A DNA stretch of 64,000 nt from Dendrolimus kikuchii. Taxonomy: Eukaryota > Arthropoda > Insecta > Lepidoptera > Lasiocampidae. The notes under the pieces are model-generated. The model was not told the origin of the DNA and did not search any database. It saw only the letters and a list, made by a program, of their open reading frames with translations. The stretch lies in NCBI GenBank assembly GCA_019925095.2, contig CM034388.1:30634934-30698933 (forward strand), given 5' to 3'. Position numbers and translations under genes: made by a program. Below are positions 41,108-52,636 of the stretch, piece after piece (within the stretch, counting starts at the first letter, position 1; every line of letters begins with the position of its first letter).

Positions 41108-41345
41108 ATGCCAGGTGGTAGGGCATTTGCCCGACTGGATGGCTACCACCCCTGGTCTAGAGCATGCCGCCATAACAACTTTGAGTTGTGTTCCGGCATT
41201 AGTAACTAGGTTCCAGACTCCCTTAAGAGAGCAGCCGCGCATTTGTAGCACCTTTGGTGTTGCAAATGTCCATAGGCGATGGTAACCGCTTTCCATTCAG
41301 TGGGCCGTCTGCCTGCCTGCTAAACTCCTGCAATAAAAAATAAAA
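41108..41345 (+). mobile_element. SINE-A copy 15, 5'-truncated
   Basis: Starts GCCAGGTGGTAGGGC (the same point as copy 2), ends AACTCCTGCAATAAAAAATA. Confidence 0.9.
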
Positions 41346-41369
41346 AAACAGCCATTGATTTTTATATAT

Positions 41370-41510
41370 AAGATTAGTTTGAGTATTTATGTATCTATAG
41401 CCTTCTTCCTGCACCACCTATATCGCCTGATTCAAATTTCTTTAATTTAGGTTGCCTGGAAGAGATCGCTTTGAGCGACAAGGCCTCCTATTGTATTGCT
41501 TCGTCAGCAA
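41370..41510 (+). mobile_element. Tail-R copy, 3'-shortened
   Basis: AGTTTGAGTATTTATGTATC, CTGCACCACCTATATCGCCT, GGTTGCCTGGAAGAGATCGC. Lost its AATAAA tail. Confidence 0.7.
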
Positions 41511-41799
41511 TGTAAGTACGTCGCTGTTTCTTTAATTATTTTTTTTTCTTTCAAACTGCAAGGAAATTCCAGTTAAAATTCAATTTTAATTCGGTACGCG
41601 TCGCTTTTGAAAGTGCAACGTAACATCTGCAACGTGCATCGCTTGCTTCAATCTGTTACATTTCTTGACAAAATTTATTTAGGAAAGAATACCAAGCAGC
41701 TTTGTTGCAACATGTACGTTGCAGACGCAGACATGTTCTTATGTATCTTTTGTTTGGTGTTGTTCTAATTATAAATAATATTAAAAGTTCATTAGTTTT

Positions 41800-42498
41800 T
41801 TTTTATGGATTTTATGGCTTGGCAGCTAGGCCTTTAAGCCAGATCTTAGATTCAATGTAGTTTCTTCATTTTCTTAAACCTATGTTTAGCACAGCTGAAC
41901 TGTAGGTTATCAACTAGTGCCATTCAACGGAGTTCTTGTACATACATACATACATAACTTCACGCTAGTTCCCTTGCGGGGTAGGCACGAACAACAGAGC
42001 GCCATTCAGGCTTATTCTTACACACCTCACTTGCTTCTTTGACATTCATAACTCTTGTCATGCACGCTCGTCTGTTCTTAAGGCTCCTGACATCACCATC
42101 TGCTAGTACACGATCAATTTGATCATGGAAGGTGTGTCGTAGCCTTCCACGACTTCTGTATCCATCCACTTTCCATCCACATGCATTCTTTCCACATGCC
42201 CGAACCACCGGAACATTCCTTTCCTTACCTTCACCCCGACACTCTCTTTCAGACCAACTCTCTTTCTTACTTCGGTATTACGAACGCGGTCTGCGAGCGT
42301 CACTTCGCGGAGTTCTTGTGACAACTCAAAAGGCCACATTTGACTTTACAGCTCACATTTCTCACAAAACACATAATTACTACTCAAAAACTATAAATAT
42401 CCTACAACTATTGTTTATTTTAGAGTAATTTTACACATTTTTAGAAAATAAAACTGCACAGCACAACATCTCCTTTCAGTTCCCGCCAAAAACTCCTG
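41800..42498 (-). repeat. Repeat C, full copy split by RTE-T
   Basis: From GGCTTGGCAGCTAGGCC side (41815) to TTCCCGCCAAAAACTCC at 42498. RTE-T copy 19 inserted at CGGAGTTCTTGT. Confidence 0.7.
41940..42307 (-). mobile_element. RTE-T copy 19
   Basis: Perfect 12 bp duplication CGGAGTTCTTGT at 41928-41939 and 42308-42319. Internal loss of ~40 bp removes the TKQIYNAK region. KPEWRS variant. Confidence 0.92.
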
Positions 42499-42562
42499 TT
42501 CATTAGTTTTTTTTTCTTCTGTGATGGTGAGGTTACTGACAACCAGCCAACCAACCAACCAA

Positions 42563-42680
42563 CGAAAGACCAGCGTTGGTTATTATCAACCAGCATTTGC
42601 TGAGTTAGGGCCTGTTTAGAATTAGTTAACCTTTGGCTTTTGTTAAACTGCGTATGTATAATTTCTTTAAATAACTCTAA
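42563..42680 (+). repeat. Repeat N copy
   Basis: GAAAGACCAGCGTTGGTTAT, CAACCAGCATTTGCTGAGTT, preceded by a (CCAA)n stretch. Confidence 0.6.
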
Positions 42681-42804
42681 ATGAACATTGTTTTCTTTCT
42701 TTCTTACATGTTCCAGTGAATTAGGTGAGCAAAAGCTCAGATCACTAGACCATAAAGATATCACTTCGGCATTTTAATTGTCTATTTATGTCAAGCGCTT
42801 TTTA

Positions 42805-43590
42805 TCTATAGGTACTAATATTATAAAGCTGAAGAGTTTGTTTGTTTGTTTGTTTAAACGCGCTAATTTCAGGAACCCCTAGTCCGATTTGAAAAATTCT
42901 TTCAGTGTTAAATAGTACATTTGTCGAGGAACGCTATAGGCTATATTATAATTTCAAAAAAATTAGGGATCCTTACTAAAAGTCCAATAATGTAACCCAA
43001 GGTGTAAAAAAATGACCCGAAAAAATCCTTATACGACGTGCGCTGCGAAAACTATTGATTATAGAACAAAACAATGTACTACCACTTTGCAGAACATATA
43101 ATTGTCTACAAAAAATATCGCGTAAACATATGTCTAACTATTGTAGTTATCTCACAATAACTGTTTTCTTTTATTTTTTTAAATAATTAAAATACCGTCG
43201 CTTCAAAAACTCTTTATTTTGTACCTTGGTATTAATCCTTATCAAAATAAATTACTCCATATTCAAGACGAATTCAATACCTTTCTAGAACTTTTTGAAT
43301 TATTAAATTCGGACGTTTCATTCAAAAGATATCACGATATTTAAAATGTAAGTATTAGTGTTGTAGCCAAATATACTAATATATTGTTTGATTGAACGCG
43401 CTAATCTCAGGAACTACTGGTCTGATTTGAAAAATTCTTTCAGTGTTGGATAGCCCATTTATCGAGGAAGGCTATAGGCTATATATCATCACGCTAAGAC
43501 TAATAGCAGCGGAGCACCAATGAAGAATGTTTCAAAATCGGAGGGTTTTGAAAGCAAATTCCATGCGGACGACGTCGCGGGCACAGGTAG
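42805..43590 (+). mobile_element. Long composite Helitron-like element 1
   Basis: Starts A|TCTATAGGTACTAATATTAT, ends GGGCACAGGTAG|T (CTAG mutated to GTAG). It contains a first copy of the module CGCGCTAATTTCAGGAAC near 42855, ~380 bp of AT-rich interior (ACTACCACTTTGCAGAACAT) and a second full module from about 43393. Very similar to 60267-61038. No Rep/helicase coding sequence. Confidence 0.7.
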
Positions 43591-44009
43591 TAACAAATAT
43601 TAATGAAATCTGAACATAACAAAAATTAAATTGCTTGGTAACAAAAACAGCGTTGTCGGTACTTAAACGTAATTATTTTTTTTTTGGAAAAACCATTGTT
43701 TTCTGAGAACTGCGCAAAATGTGTATTTTTCAAGAATTTAAGACCATTAAAATTATCCAGATTTTTATTCAAGAATTACGTTTTAACATTCGTGCAACTA
43801 TAATTAATATAATTATATCTAGATATTAAAGCTGCTCAAAAGTAGCCGAAACGTCGGATTAAAAATTAAATAAAATACCAGGTACCACGCTTAAAACCGT
43901 TAAAACGTAGTTCTATTATGTGTATTACACGCGGAAACTTAAGAAAATACTATAAATGAATACGTTTGGTTTGTCCGAAATATCTTAACTAATAATTTGA
44001 ATGTATTTA
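43591..44009. other. Spacer with repeat E scrap
   Basis: 43829-43919 matches repeat E (AGTAGCCGAAACGTCGGATT, CGCTTAAAACCGTTAAAACG). No other features. Confidence 0.5.
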
Positions 44010-44143
44010 TTTTCCCTTAAGAGAGCAGCAGCGCATTTGTAGCACCTTCTGTGTTGCAAATGTCCATAGGCGATGGTAACCGCTTTCCATCAAGTAGGCC
44101 GTCTGCCTGTCTGTTGAACTCCTGCAATAAAAAATAAAAAAAA
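44010..44143 (+). mobile_element. SINE-A copy 16, 3' end only
   Basis: CCCTTAAGAGAGCAGCAGCG to AACTCCTGCAATAAAAAATA, 134 bp. Confidence 0.88.
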
Positions 44144-44344
44144 TATGTATATTTATATTATAATAGAATATGTCGGCCGGCGACTTCGTCTACGCTTGAC
44201 TTGAAATTCCCACGGGATTCCCGGGGTATTTATTACCGCAACATTTAAAAAGACAGACAAACCACCGGACATGGGCTTGAAGAATTCTCAAAAGATCATT
44301 CCAGTTCACTTATATGAGATGCAAAAGTTTATATTTTTTTTGTT

Positions 44345-44660
44345 TTTTTTTTTTATTGCAGGAGTTCAGCAGACAGGCAGACGGCCCACTTGATGGAAAG
44401 CGGTTACCATCGCCTATGGACATTTGCAACACCAAAGGTGCTACAAATGCGCTGCTGCTCTCTTAAAGGAGACTGGAACCTGCTCACTAATGCCGGAACA
44501 CAACACAAGGCTGTTATGGCGGCATACTCTAGACCAGGGGTGGTCGCCATCCAGTCGAGCAAATACCCTACCACCTGGCTGTGGGTTGTTTAGTCGCCTC
44601 TTACGACAGGCCGCCAGGCCGCAAGAAATTGTATTCTTTCTCCGTTCCTGCACGGATAAA
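44345..44660 (-). mobile_element. SINE-A copy 17, full length
   Basis: GTCGCCATCCAGTCGAG subfamily; head GTTCCTGCACGGATAAA. Frame open for 70 codons from GTG. Confidence 0.92.
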
Positions 44661-44689
44661 GATATTCTAACATAAGTCCTATACAGACA

Positions 44690-45225
44690 TAAGTCACACG
44701 CTGCTCATGCACTTCCTCACAACACCAGCATGTAACAGATACACTCTACATTAGTATAAGTTTAGTATTAAAATTAGAATAAATTAATATAATAAGTTAT
44801 TCTTAAGGTACATAAACATACATACATAACTTCACGCCAGTTCCCTTGCGGGGTAGGCACGAACAACAGAGCGCCATTCAGGCTTATTCTTACACACCTC
44901 ACTTGCTTCTTTGACATTCATAACTCTTGTCATGCACGCTCGTATGTTCTTAGTACACGATCAATTTGATCATGGAAGGTGTGTCGTGGCCTTCCACGAC
45001 TTCTGCATCCATCCACTTTTGCATTGTATATCTGTTTAGTCATTCTTTCATCATGCATTCTTTCCACATGCCCGATTTCATTAAATGTCACAGACAATAA
45101 CAAAGTAACAAATAAGCGTTTACAACTTTCTAAGTTCTTAAATTTAATTGTAAAAAAGGGCACGGAACTAGAGTCCGTAGTTGTTAATAATAAAAAAAAA
45201 AACATAAGTCCTATAATCTAAAAGT
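44690..45225 (-). repeat. Repeat D copy, split by RTE-T
   Basis: Complement of 18700-19106: CATGTAACAGATACACTCTA, AAGTTATTC, then after the insertion GGGCACGGAACTAGAGTCCG. Followed at 45254 by repeat H in + orientation, mirroring the order at 61.9-63.0 kb. Confidence 0.65.
44813..45076 (-). mobile_element. RTE-T copy 20, internally deleted
   Basis: The segment encoding AEGDVRSLKN is deleted (about 25 bp at 44950). Truncated at CGGGCATGTGG. No clear duplication. Confidence 0.88.
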
Positions 45226-45253
45226 GAGTAGACATACCTAGATAAATAATAAT

Positions 45254-45540
45254 AAGTGATAAATGGCATAACGTCGGAAGGAGCTTCGGTGAACCTGCAG
45301 CCCACCTCTCGACACCCCTTAGCCACTCACACCCATGTTGCCCCTGTCTTCTATGGCATTTTTTGGGGCCCATGCAGGGAGTGGCGAGTCACCGTCTGCC
45401 CATTTCTCCATTTTCCCCGAACATTGCGACGGGCAGACGCCATAATCCCCATAGCCCAGATTCCTAGTTCCAATAGCAGTTCATCCCGATATCCCGGTAC
45501 CTTTTGTCACTACAATAGTCCTACGCTTACTTACGGCCTG
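45254..45540 (+). repeat. Repeat H copy
   Basis: AGTGATAAATGGCATAACGT, CGGTGAACCTGCAGCCCACC, GCCACTCACACCCATGTTGC. The frame reads NLQPTSRHPLATHTHVAPVF, also readable in the 62 kb copy, so H may once have coded for protein. Confidence 0.6.
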
Positions 45541-45659
45541 GCTAGACTTCTGAATGGCTTTACTTCATTTGATATTTTTTTTGTAAATATTGACTCCTCC
45601 GCATAAAATATTTCTTTTGCGGTAATTTCTGTTCTAGGTGCTCAAATAATTTTGTTAGT

Positions 45660-45880
45660 ACATACATACATACATACATAACTTCACGCCAGTTCCCTTG
45701 CGGGGTAGGCACGAACAACAGAGCGCCATTTAGGCTTATTCTTACACACCTCACTTGCTTCTTTGACATTCATAACTCTTGTCATGCACGCTCGTCTGTT
45801 CTTAAGGCTCCTAACATCACCTTCTGCTAGTACACGATCAATTTGATCATGGAAAGTGTGTCGTGGCCTTCCACGACTAG
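45660..45880 (-). mobile_element. RTE-T copy 21
   Basis: Truncated at the base of the GTCGTGG/CCACGAC hairpin. Duplication AATTTTGTTAGT at 45648-45659 and 45881-45892. KPKWRS variant. Confidence 0.92.
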
Positions 45881-45892
45881 AATTTTGTTAGT

Positions 45893-46314
45893 GTGTCTTA
45901 AATTGGCGATTACATATGGAGGACTCCATTTTGTTTTGCCAAAATGGCATCAACCGCCTTGAACCAATAAACAATGAATAGTGCATAAGACTACCATTAA
46001 AGCGAATTAACAACAATTACTCCTTTTGTTTAACAGCGATTGCATTAGTTACATCATCCTTTCCAGTGCTTTACATAACCCGGCCATATCGCACGTGACT
46101 CCTCGCTGTAACCGGTTATTTGCTTATCTCTAACATCTTTAAACTAGTAGGACAATGCACTTTTGTATAACACAGGAAATAAATCGCTTCTTTTTTTTTA
46201 TTTGAGGTATGCATTATTATCATTGTATACAGTAGAACCTCTTTAGTAGAACTTGAAGGGAGGCACCTAAAAATTCGAGTTATGGAGGATTTCGACTTAG
46301 AACTTACGACTTAG
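45893..46314. other. No feature recognised
   Basis: Spacer without coding signal. Confidence 0.45.
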
Positions 46315-46550
46315 TTGAGAAAGGGGTACATAAGGGTATCTATGAAAGTTGCACCCGTGACTGAAAAATTGAGAGGAAGAAGACTAAGTTGGTATGGGCA
46401 TATAATGAGGAGGGATGAAAGTCACGTGACGAAAAGAATGTTAAACTACAAGATGGATGGGTTCAAATGTAAAGGTAGACAAAAAAAATATGGATGGATT
46501 ATGTGAAGGATGCTATGATGATTTGTTGTGTGAATGAAGATGTATGTGAG
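46315..46550 (+). pseudogene. Second RTE-like LINE C-terminus
   Basis: The frame reads VSMKVAPVTEKLRGRRLSWY, GHIMRRDESHVTKRMLNYKM, and, after a frameshift, WMDYVKDAMM. The (LxWYGHxxRRDExxxxKR..) signature marks an RTE-like ORF2 end different from RTE-T. Cut by SINE-A copy 18. Confidence 0.65.
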
Positions 46551-46790
46551 ATTATTTTTTTTTATTACAGGAGATCAGCAGACAGGCAGACGGCCCACTT
46601 GGTGGAAAGCGGTTACCATCGCCTATGGACATTTGCAACACCAAAGGTGCTACAAATGCGCTGCTGCTGTCTTAAAGGAGACTGGAACCGGGTCACTAAT
46701 GCCGGAACACAACACAAGGTTGTTATGGCGGCATACTCTAGACCAGGGGTGGTCGCCATCCAGTCGAGCAAATACTCTACCACCTGGCTT
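46551..46790 (-). mobile_element. SINE-A copy 18, head missing
   Basis: Poly-T, ATTACAGGAGATCAGCAGAC, to CTACCACCTGG. Truncated at the CCAGGTGGTAG point, as copies 2 and 15. GTCGCC subfamily. Confidence 0.88.
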
Positions 46791-46824
46791 TCTTTGCTTC
46801 TGTCGGCGCACGATTAGAATGGAG

Positions 46825-46880
46825 ACGTACACACTGGTCCAGCCGGGTTGAAATCATTAAGTCGCGCCGGTGTGTACGCG
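46825..46880. repeat. Short inverted repeat GTACACACTGG
   Basis: GTACACACTGG and CCGGTGTGTAC (one mismatch) flank ~35 bp. Possibly a minimal MITE. Confidence 0.5.
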
Positions 46881-47042
46881 CAATATTAACATTAGTCTAT
46901 GGAAACACTCCTAGTCAAATTAAAAAAAAAATGTAAATTATTAAACATACGCAATATTTAGAGAAAAGTTGCTTTATTGAAGACTTCCTACGGTTCAGCT
47001 TCAATAATGTATTATCTTGGAAATTGGAACTATAAGGCTGGT

Positions 47043-47150
47043 GTGCATAACCATTTAACCGACCGTTAAACTAAAATAATCGCTGTTTAGCCATATAGTT
47101 TTAACGATTATCTGATTTTAACGGTCGGTTAAATGTCTGCACAACAGTGT
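47043..47150. mobile_element. Palindromic MITE, ~105 bp
   Basis: CATTTAACCGACCGTTAAA near 47050 and TTTAACGGTCGGTTAAATG near 47115 are exact reverse complements; inner pair AATAATCG / CGATTATC extends the fold; outer GTGTGCATAA / GTCTGCACAA. Confidence 0.65.
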
Positions 47151-47496
47151 TATAGTGTAAATTTTCAAGAATGAAAAAAAAACCTCTTATTATCACATGC
47201 GTTGTCATATAGTTTAGACATGAAAATTACATAGGTAGATATAATGTTGCAATAGTAGCCATATCTTCACAAATGAGTTTATTTGGCAAGCGATCGGGGA
47301 CATGACACAACAGCTTATTAGGCGTATTAGGATTGTTAGTGAAATTCGGCAATTTGTGAAAGAAAATTTACGACGAAAACCGTATAAAGTTCAAGTTAAA
47401 ACGTCTGACAAAAAGTCTACATTTTTAATGCTTAGTGAATAATATATGCGGTTCTAATAATCCTGTCAGAAGTCATACATTGTTAAAAAAGCTTTT
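47151..47496. other. No feature recognised
   Basis: AT-rich spacer. Confidence 0.45.
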
Positions 47497-47804
47497 ACAT
47501 ACATACATACATAACTTCGCGCCAGTTCCCTTGCGGGGTAGGCACGAACAACAGAGCGCCATTCAGGCTTATTCTTACACACCTCACTTGCTTCTTTGAC
47601 ATTCATAGCTCTTGTCATGCACGCTCGTCTGTTCTTAAGGCTCCTGACATCACCTTCCGCTAGTACACGATCAATTTGATCATGGAAGGTGTGTCGTGGC
47701 CTTCCACGACTTCTGCATCCATCCACTTTTGCATTGTATATCTGTTTAGTCATTCTTTCATCATGCATTCTTTCCACATGCCCGAACCACCTAATAGCTT
47801 TATC
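47497..47804 (-). mobile_element. RTE-T copy 22 with 5' filler
   Basis: Duplication AAAAAAGCTTTT at 47485-47496 and 47805-47816. Between CCCGAACCACC and the duplication are 13 bp (TAATAGCTTTATC) not in the element. KPEWRS variant. Confidence 0.9.
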
Positions 47805-47984
47805 AAAAAAGCTTTTCTAACCGCAAATATGTGTAATAACAATTACCACGTGCAAATAGTGAAGAAAAATATCGCGAGGAAATCCGCATAACGAGATTAC
47901 CGATGTGTGAAACTCGTTCATCAGTTTTGGGTATCCCACTAAAACAGGGATCCAACAATAGGATGTTTATGAATTAATAATTAT

Positions 47985-48324
47985 AAAGAGGAAAGATTTG
48001 TATTTCTGTATGTTTGTAACGAATAAACTCAAAAACTACTCGACCGATTTCAAAAATTCTTTCACCATTCGAATGCTACATTAGCCCTGATTAATATAGC
48101 AAATATAAAAATCAGGAATCCCTACTAAAACTTCAATAATGCAACAGAATCAATCTAAACAAAATACTTGCGCTGAAATCGGGTTCTATGATTTTGATGA
48201 AATTTGATGTGCGTTTGGGTGGGTCGCGGGGTAGTTTAGATTCACAATTAGAGCCGATAGATGGCGCTGGAATCGGGTTCGAGATTTTTACTTTTTTAGG
48301 GTAGGACAACGACTGCCGAGCTAG
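47985..48324 (+). mobile_element. Helitron-like element, diverged
   Basis: GATGGCGCTGGAATCGGGTT, GTAGGACAACGACTGCCGAG, end CTAG|T at 48321-48324. The 5' end is not sharply defined. Mixes features of both Helitron families (AGGAATCCCTACTAAAACTT). Confidence 0.55.
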
Positions 48325-48580
48325 TATTTTATATGTCTCATAAAATGTTAATCAGCTACTTAGCTAATGCAAATGGAAATCTAGTTTTAGATAACAGATA
48401 ACACGTTGAACTTACTGAAGGCCATTATCATAAGAAAACCAGTACACTGAGATTGACGATGTGCGAAACCTCTTAATGTGCTTTGAACAAATGTTCTGGA
48501 AGCCAATTGTTATTTTAATATCTTGATGTTGCGAACATAATCAAAGTACGATTCCAGTGCAATAGTGTCCAAAATTTATA

Positions 48581-49063
48581 CATGCATACATACATACATA
48601 ACTTCACGCCAGTTCCCTTGCGGGGTAGGCACGAACCACAGAGCGCCATTTAGGCCCATTCTAACACACCTCACTTGCTTCTTTGGCATTCATAACTCTT
48701 GTCATGCACGCTCGTCTGTTCTTAAGGCTCCTGACATCACCCTCCGCTAGTACACGATCAATTTGATCATGGAAGGTGTGTCGTGGCCTTCCACGACTTC
48801 TGCATCCATCCACTTTTGCATTGTATATCTGTTTAGTCATTCTTTCATCATGCATTCTTTCCACATGCCCGAACCACCGGAGCATTCCTTTCCTTACCTA
48901 AACCTCGACACTTTCTTTCACACCAACTCTCTTTCTTACTTCGGTATTAGGAACGCGGTCCGCGAGCGTCACTCCGCAGATTTTGCGCACTGCTCGCATC
49001 TCAACCGCGTTTATTCTACTTTCATGCTCTCTCTTCCATACCCAACTCTCGCCAATACCATAC
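48581..49063 (-). mobile_element. RTE-T copy 23 with 5' filler
   Basis: One of the longest copies, reaching the ESWVWKRE codons. Duplication CCAAAATTTATA at 48569-48580 and 49064-49075, with ~11 bp (CAATACCATAC) of filler. NGPKWRS variant; an early frame break (ARMG). Confidence 0.9.
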
Positions 49064-49075
49064 CCAAAATTTATA

Positions 49076-49691
49076 TTCTACTAAATCCACAATATCTTCT
49101 CGATATTGTCGCGGCAGAATAATAGTAGAGAAAAATGATATTACCATTAGAACAATGGCGTTGGACGAAATAAAGTTACGAAAAAAGATAGAGTGATCTG
49201 CTACAAGCATGCCATTGGAATTAACAGAATACCAAAATCAGGCAAACCTACCATTGATATATAGCGTTTGGCTATTTTCAGGAGATAGTAATAGCATATG
49301 TTACAGTCATTCAGTAGCATAGTTGTTCTTGTCATGTTTCTTTTTAAAGTTAATAAATAATTTTCTTATCTACCCTCTTATTTCTAAACGATACAATCGG
49401 CCATTTCCCTAATTGAACAATAATGTTATATCTTTATTTATTCGGTGATTAGCGCTTGTTTTGTATAGAGTAAGTTGTACTCTATAATTTAACATAATTT
49501 TATGTAATAATATTTATCTCTTATATGTGGTAATTGTGTACAGATTAAAACTCAAAATCTCTCAATTGTATATAGACGGTATTCACTACATTTTGTTTTC
49601 ATGTTGGCAGACCCGATAGATTTAAACTGCGTTCGGTTTATTTTATTATATGTAAAACTTTAAGTATAATATTTTATATAATATCTTATAT
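49076..49691. other. No feature recognised
   Basis: AT-rich, about 600 bp. Confidence 0.45.
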
Positions 49692-49998
49692 CTGTGCAGG
49701 AACGGAGAAAGAATACAAATTCCTGCGTTGGGGCGGCCTGTCGTAAGAGGCGACAAAACAACCCACAGCCAGGTGGTAGGGTATTTGCTCGACTGGATGG
49801 CGACCACCCCTGGTCCAGAGTATGCCGCCATAACAACCTTGTGTTGTATTCCGGCATTAGTGACCAGGTTCCAGTGATTCTTAAGAGAGCAGCAGCGCAT
49901 TTGTAGCACCTTTAATGTTGCAAATGTCCATAGGCTATGATAACCGCTTTTCATCAAGTGGGCCGTCTGCCTGTCTGCTGAGCTCCTGCCATAAAAAA
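49692..49998 (+). mobile_element. SINE-A copy 19
   Basis: Head ATCTGTGCAGGAACGGAG with GCGTTGGGGCGG variant, end CTCCTGCCATAAAAAAAG. Combines the R1-like head variant with the GCGACC body type. Confidence 0.92.
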
Positions 49999-50030
49999 AG
50001 ACATAAAATATTATCTAAAATTAAGTATAA

Positions 50031-50352
50031 TCTATATATATAAAAGAAAGTCGTGTTAGTTACACTATTTATAACTCAAGAAAGACTGTATGGATTTGGC
50101 TGAAAATTGGTAGCTTAGAACCAGGAGACGGACGTAGGACACTTTTTATCCCGTTGGAACCGGTAGGTGGCGCTGAGATCGGGTTCTAGAATCCTCCTAA
50201 TCACCTGGAGCGATTTTGGTGATTTTGTTTTTGTGTGTTTGAGTGGAATACCGGATGCTTTAAATCCACAATTGGAACCGGTAGGTGGCGCTGAGATCGG
50301 GTCCTAGATTTTTATTTTTTCAGAGCAGGACAACGTCTGTCGGGGCCGCTAG
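50031..50352 (+). mobile_element. Complete short Helitron-like element
   Basis: A|TCTATATATATAAAAGAAAG to GGGGCCGCTAG|T. A 3' hairpin GACA/TGTC lies just before the end. Contains GGAACCGGTAGGTGGCGCTG twice (about 50157 and 50275), an internal duplication. 322 bp, no ORF, no target duplication. Confidence 0.75.
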
Positions 50353-50784
50353 TATTTTACATAATATCTTATATATAATATTATCTAAAATTTCCAAACA
50401 ATAATGTATTAAATTCTTGTCATTCATAACCCTTTAATTAAAATAGTTTATCAATGACTTCAATCCGCTATCGGTTGTGCCAGTTTGCGAAGTTTGTTAG
50501 ACTGTAAAATTGTTGGAGGGGTGGCGAGGTGTTCTAAAAACGCTTGTCGAGTGTGAAGAGTTAGTGGATGACATGTATGTAAGCCGTAAGGTTCTTTGAT
50601 TATAAGTATTGTGACCAGTTTCTGTTCTTTTATTATCATAAACCCTTCTGAGTTGTAGCAAGCATTATACATAATTGGGCCCCTGGTTACAAATGCCACT
50701 GAAAACGTTCAAGTCCTGCAGTGGGTTTTTTATACACTCCTAACAAAATGTATTCATTTTGTTGTTTTGTTTATTGCGCATAGA
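50353..50784. other. No feature recognised
   Basis: A 79-codon minus frame at 50460-50699 shows no motif I can name. Confidence 0.4.
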
Positions 50785-50900
50785 TTATAATCCGGACACA
50801 TTCCGCTGAATAAATTTAAAATCCTTATGCAATATTAGTCTATTACGACAAACTGTGAAGTTTGCGACCATGTCGAGGATGCGTCGCATTTATTAACGGA
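50785..50900 (+). pseudogene. LINE ORF2 cysteine-rich end
   Basis: SGHIPLNKFK then CEVCDHVEDASHLLTE: the CxxC...HLLxE zinc-knuckle that closes Jockey/R1-type ORF2. Stops on both sides. Confidence 0.5.
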
Positions 50901-50961
50901 ATGAATTAGAAGCAATGAAATGGAGGGATCCATTATGGCCTCTATTGCTGCAAAATGTTAA

Positions 50962-51226
50962 ATCCGTGCAGGAACGGAGAAAGAATACAATTTCCTGCGG
51001 CCGGGCGGCCTGTCGTAAGAGGCGACAAAACAACCCACAGCCAGGTGGTAGGGTATTTGCCCGACTGGATGGCGACCACCCCTGCTCTAGAGTATGCTGC
51101 CATAACAACCTTGATTTGTGTTCCGGCATTAGTGACCAGGTTCCAGTCTCCCTTAAGAGAGCAGCAGCGCATTTGTAGCACCTTTGGTGTTGCAAATGTC
51201 CATAGGCGATAGTAACCGCTTTCCAA
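50962..51226 (+). mobile_element. SINE-A copy 20
   Basis: Intact head; ends at CGCTTTCCA without poly-A. Mixed subfamily bases (GCGACCACCCCTG with GCCCGACTGG). Confidence 0.9.
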
Positions 51227-51477
51227 AATATATATATTTAATTATACATTAAAATGAAACCTATCCTATGTCCTAAGTTGAAACAAATAAAAAAAATCAT
51301 CAAAATCGGTTGAGTAGTTTCGGAGTTCGCGGTCAAACATTGTGACAGGGAATTTTTATATACATAAGAAGATAGATAGTGATTCTGGCATGGCTTTCCC
51401 GCATCAGAACTGTTAAAATGAGGTCGTGTAACTTGGCACTGTTATTATTATTATTTAAGTTTATGGTTTGGCAACTT

Positions 51478-51799
51478 TTTTTTTTTTTTTTTTTTATTGC
51501 AGGAGTTCAGCAGACAGGCACACGGCCCACTTCATGGAAAGCGGTTACCATCGCCTATGGACATTCGCAACACCAAAGGTGCTACAAATGTGCTGCTGCT
51601 CTCTTAAAGGAGACTGGAACCTGGTCACTAATGCCGGAACACAACACAAGGTTGTTATGGCGGCATACTCTAGACCAGGGGTGGTCGTCATCCAGTCGAG
51701 CAAATACCCTACCACCTGGCTGTGGGTGTTTTGTCGCCTCTTACGACAGACCGCTTGGCCGCAGGAAATTGTATTCTTTCTCCGTTCCTGCACGGATGA
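51478..51799 (-). mobile_element. SINE-A copy 21, full length
   Basis: Poly-T of ~20, head CGTTCCTGCACGGATGA. GTCGTCATCCAGTCGAG subfamily. Confidence 0.92.
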
Positions 51800-51801
51800 T
51801 A

Positions 51802-52096
51802 ACTAGGCCTTTAAGCCAGATCTTAGTTTATAATACAGTTTCTTCATTTTCTTAAGCGTACGTGTAGCACCGCTAAACTGTAGGTTATCAGCTAGTGCCG
51901 TTCGACGGAGTTCTTGTGACAACTCAAAAGGCCACATTGGACTTTACAGTTCACATTTCTCACAAAACACATAATTACTACTCAAAAACTATCAATATCC
52001 TACAACTATTGTTCATTTTAGACTGATTTTACACATTTTTAGAAAATAAAACTGCAAAGTACAACATCTCCTTTCATTTCCCGCCAAAAACTCCCA
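51802..52096 (-). repeat. Repeat C, full copy
   Basis: CTAGGCCTTTAAGCCAGATC to TTTCCCGCCAAAAACTCC. Abuts SINE-A copy 21. Confidence 0.7.
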
Positions 52097-52185
52097 ACTT
52101 GGCACTGGCACCTCAGAAGTCATGTCACATTTGAATTTTTTGACTTGTTTTGATATATTCTTGTCCTCTTATGTCTTGCCTTCGT

Positions 52186-52327
52186 ACATAACTTCACGCC
52201 AGTTCCCTTGCGGGGTAGGCACGAACAACAGAGTGCCATTTAGGCTTATTCTTACACACCTCACTTGCCTCTTTGACATTCATAACTCTTGTCATGCAAG
52301 CTCGTCTGTTCTTAAGGCTCCTGACGT
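52186..52327 (-). mobile_element. RTE-T copy 24
   Basis: 142 bp, truncated at GTCAGGAGCC. Tail reduced to a single TATG unit. KPKWHS variant. No clear duplication. Confidence 0.88.
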
Positions 52328-52517
52328 CACTATAATACATTATAATATATTAATATCCTTGTTTTGTGCTTATTTCAATAATGAAAACAGACCACTGCCG
52401 ATCACACTAATTGATCTACAAGAACTAATACATTTTTATAAATAAATGTCCGCTTTAAATAAAGATCAATAAAAATGTGTCAATTAATCTGTTTTAATGT
52501 ATTTTTTTTATGTTTAC

Positions 52518-52604
52518 ATACATACATACATACATAACTTCACGCCAGTTCCCTTGCGGGGTAGGCACGAACAACAGAGCGCCATTTAGGCCCATTCTTA
52601 CACA
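52518..52604 (-). mobile_element. RTE-T copy 25, shortest
   Basis: Only ~87 bp (tail plus NGPKWRSVVRAYPARELA). Duplication TTTTTTATGTTTAC at 52504-52517 and 52605-52618. Confidence 0.92.
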
Positions 52605-52636
52605 TTTTTTATGTTTACTTGTAAGAAAATCAAGTC

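Noticed and set aside
45256..45606. 116-codon frame as an independent gene
   Set aside because: Falls within repeat H, which has other copies in the window; listed as a repeat with possible ancient coding instead.
51379..51855. 158-codon plus-strand frame
   Set aside because: Runs through the poly-T and antisense body of SINE-A copy 21 into flanking repeats; no conserved domain.
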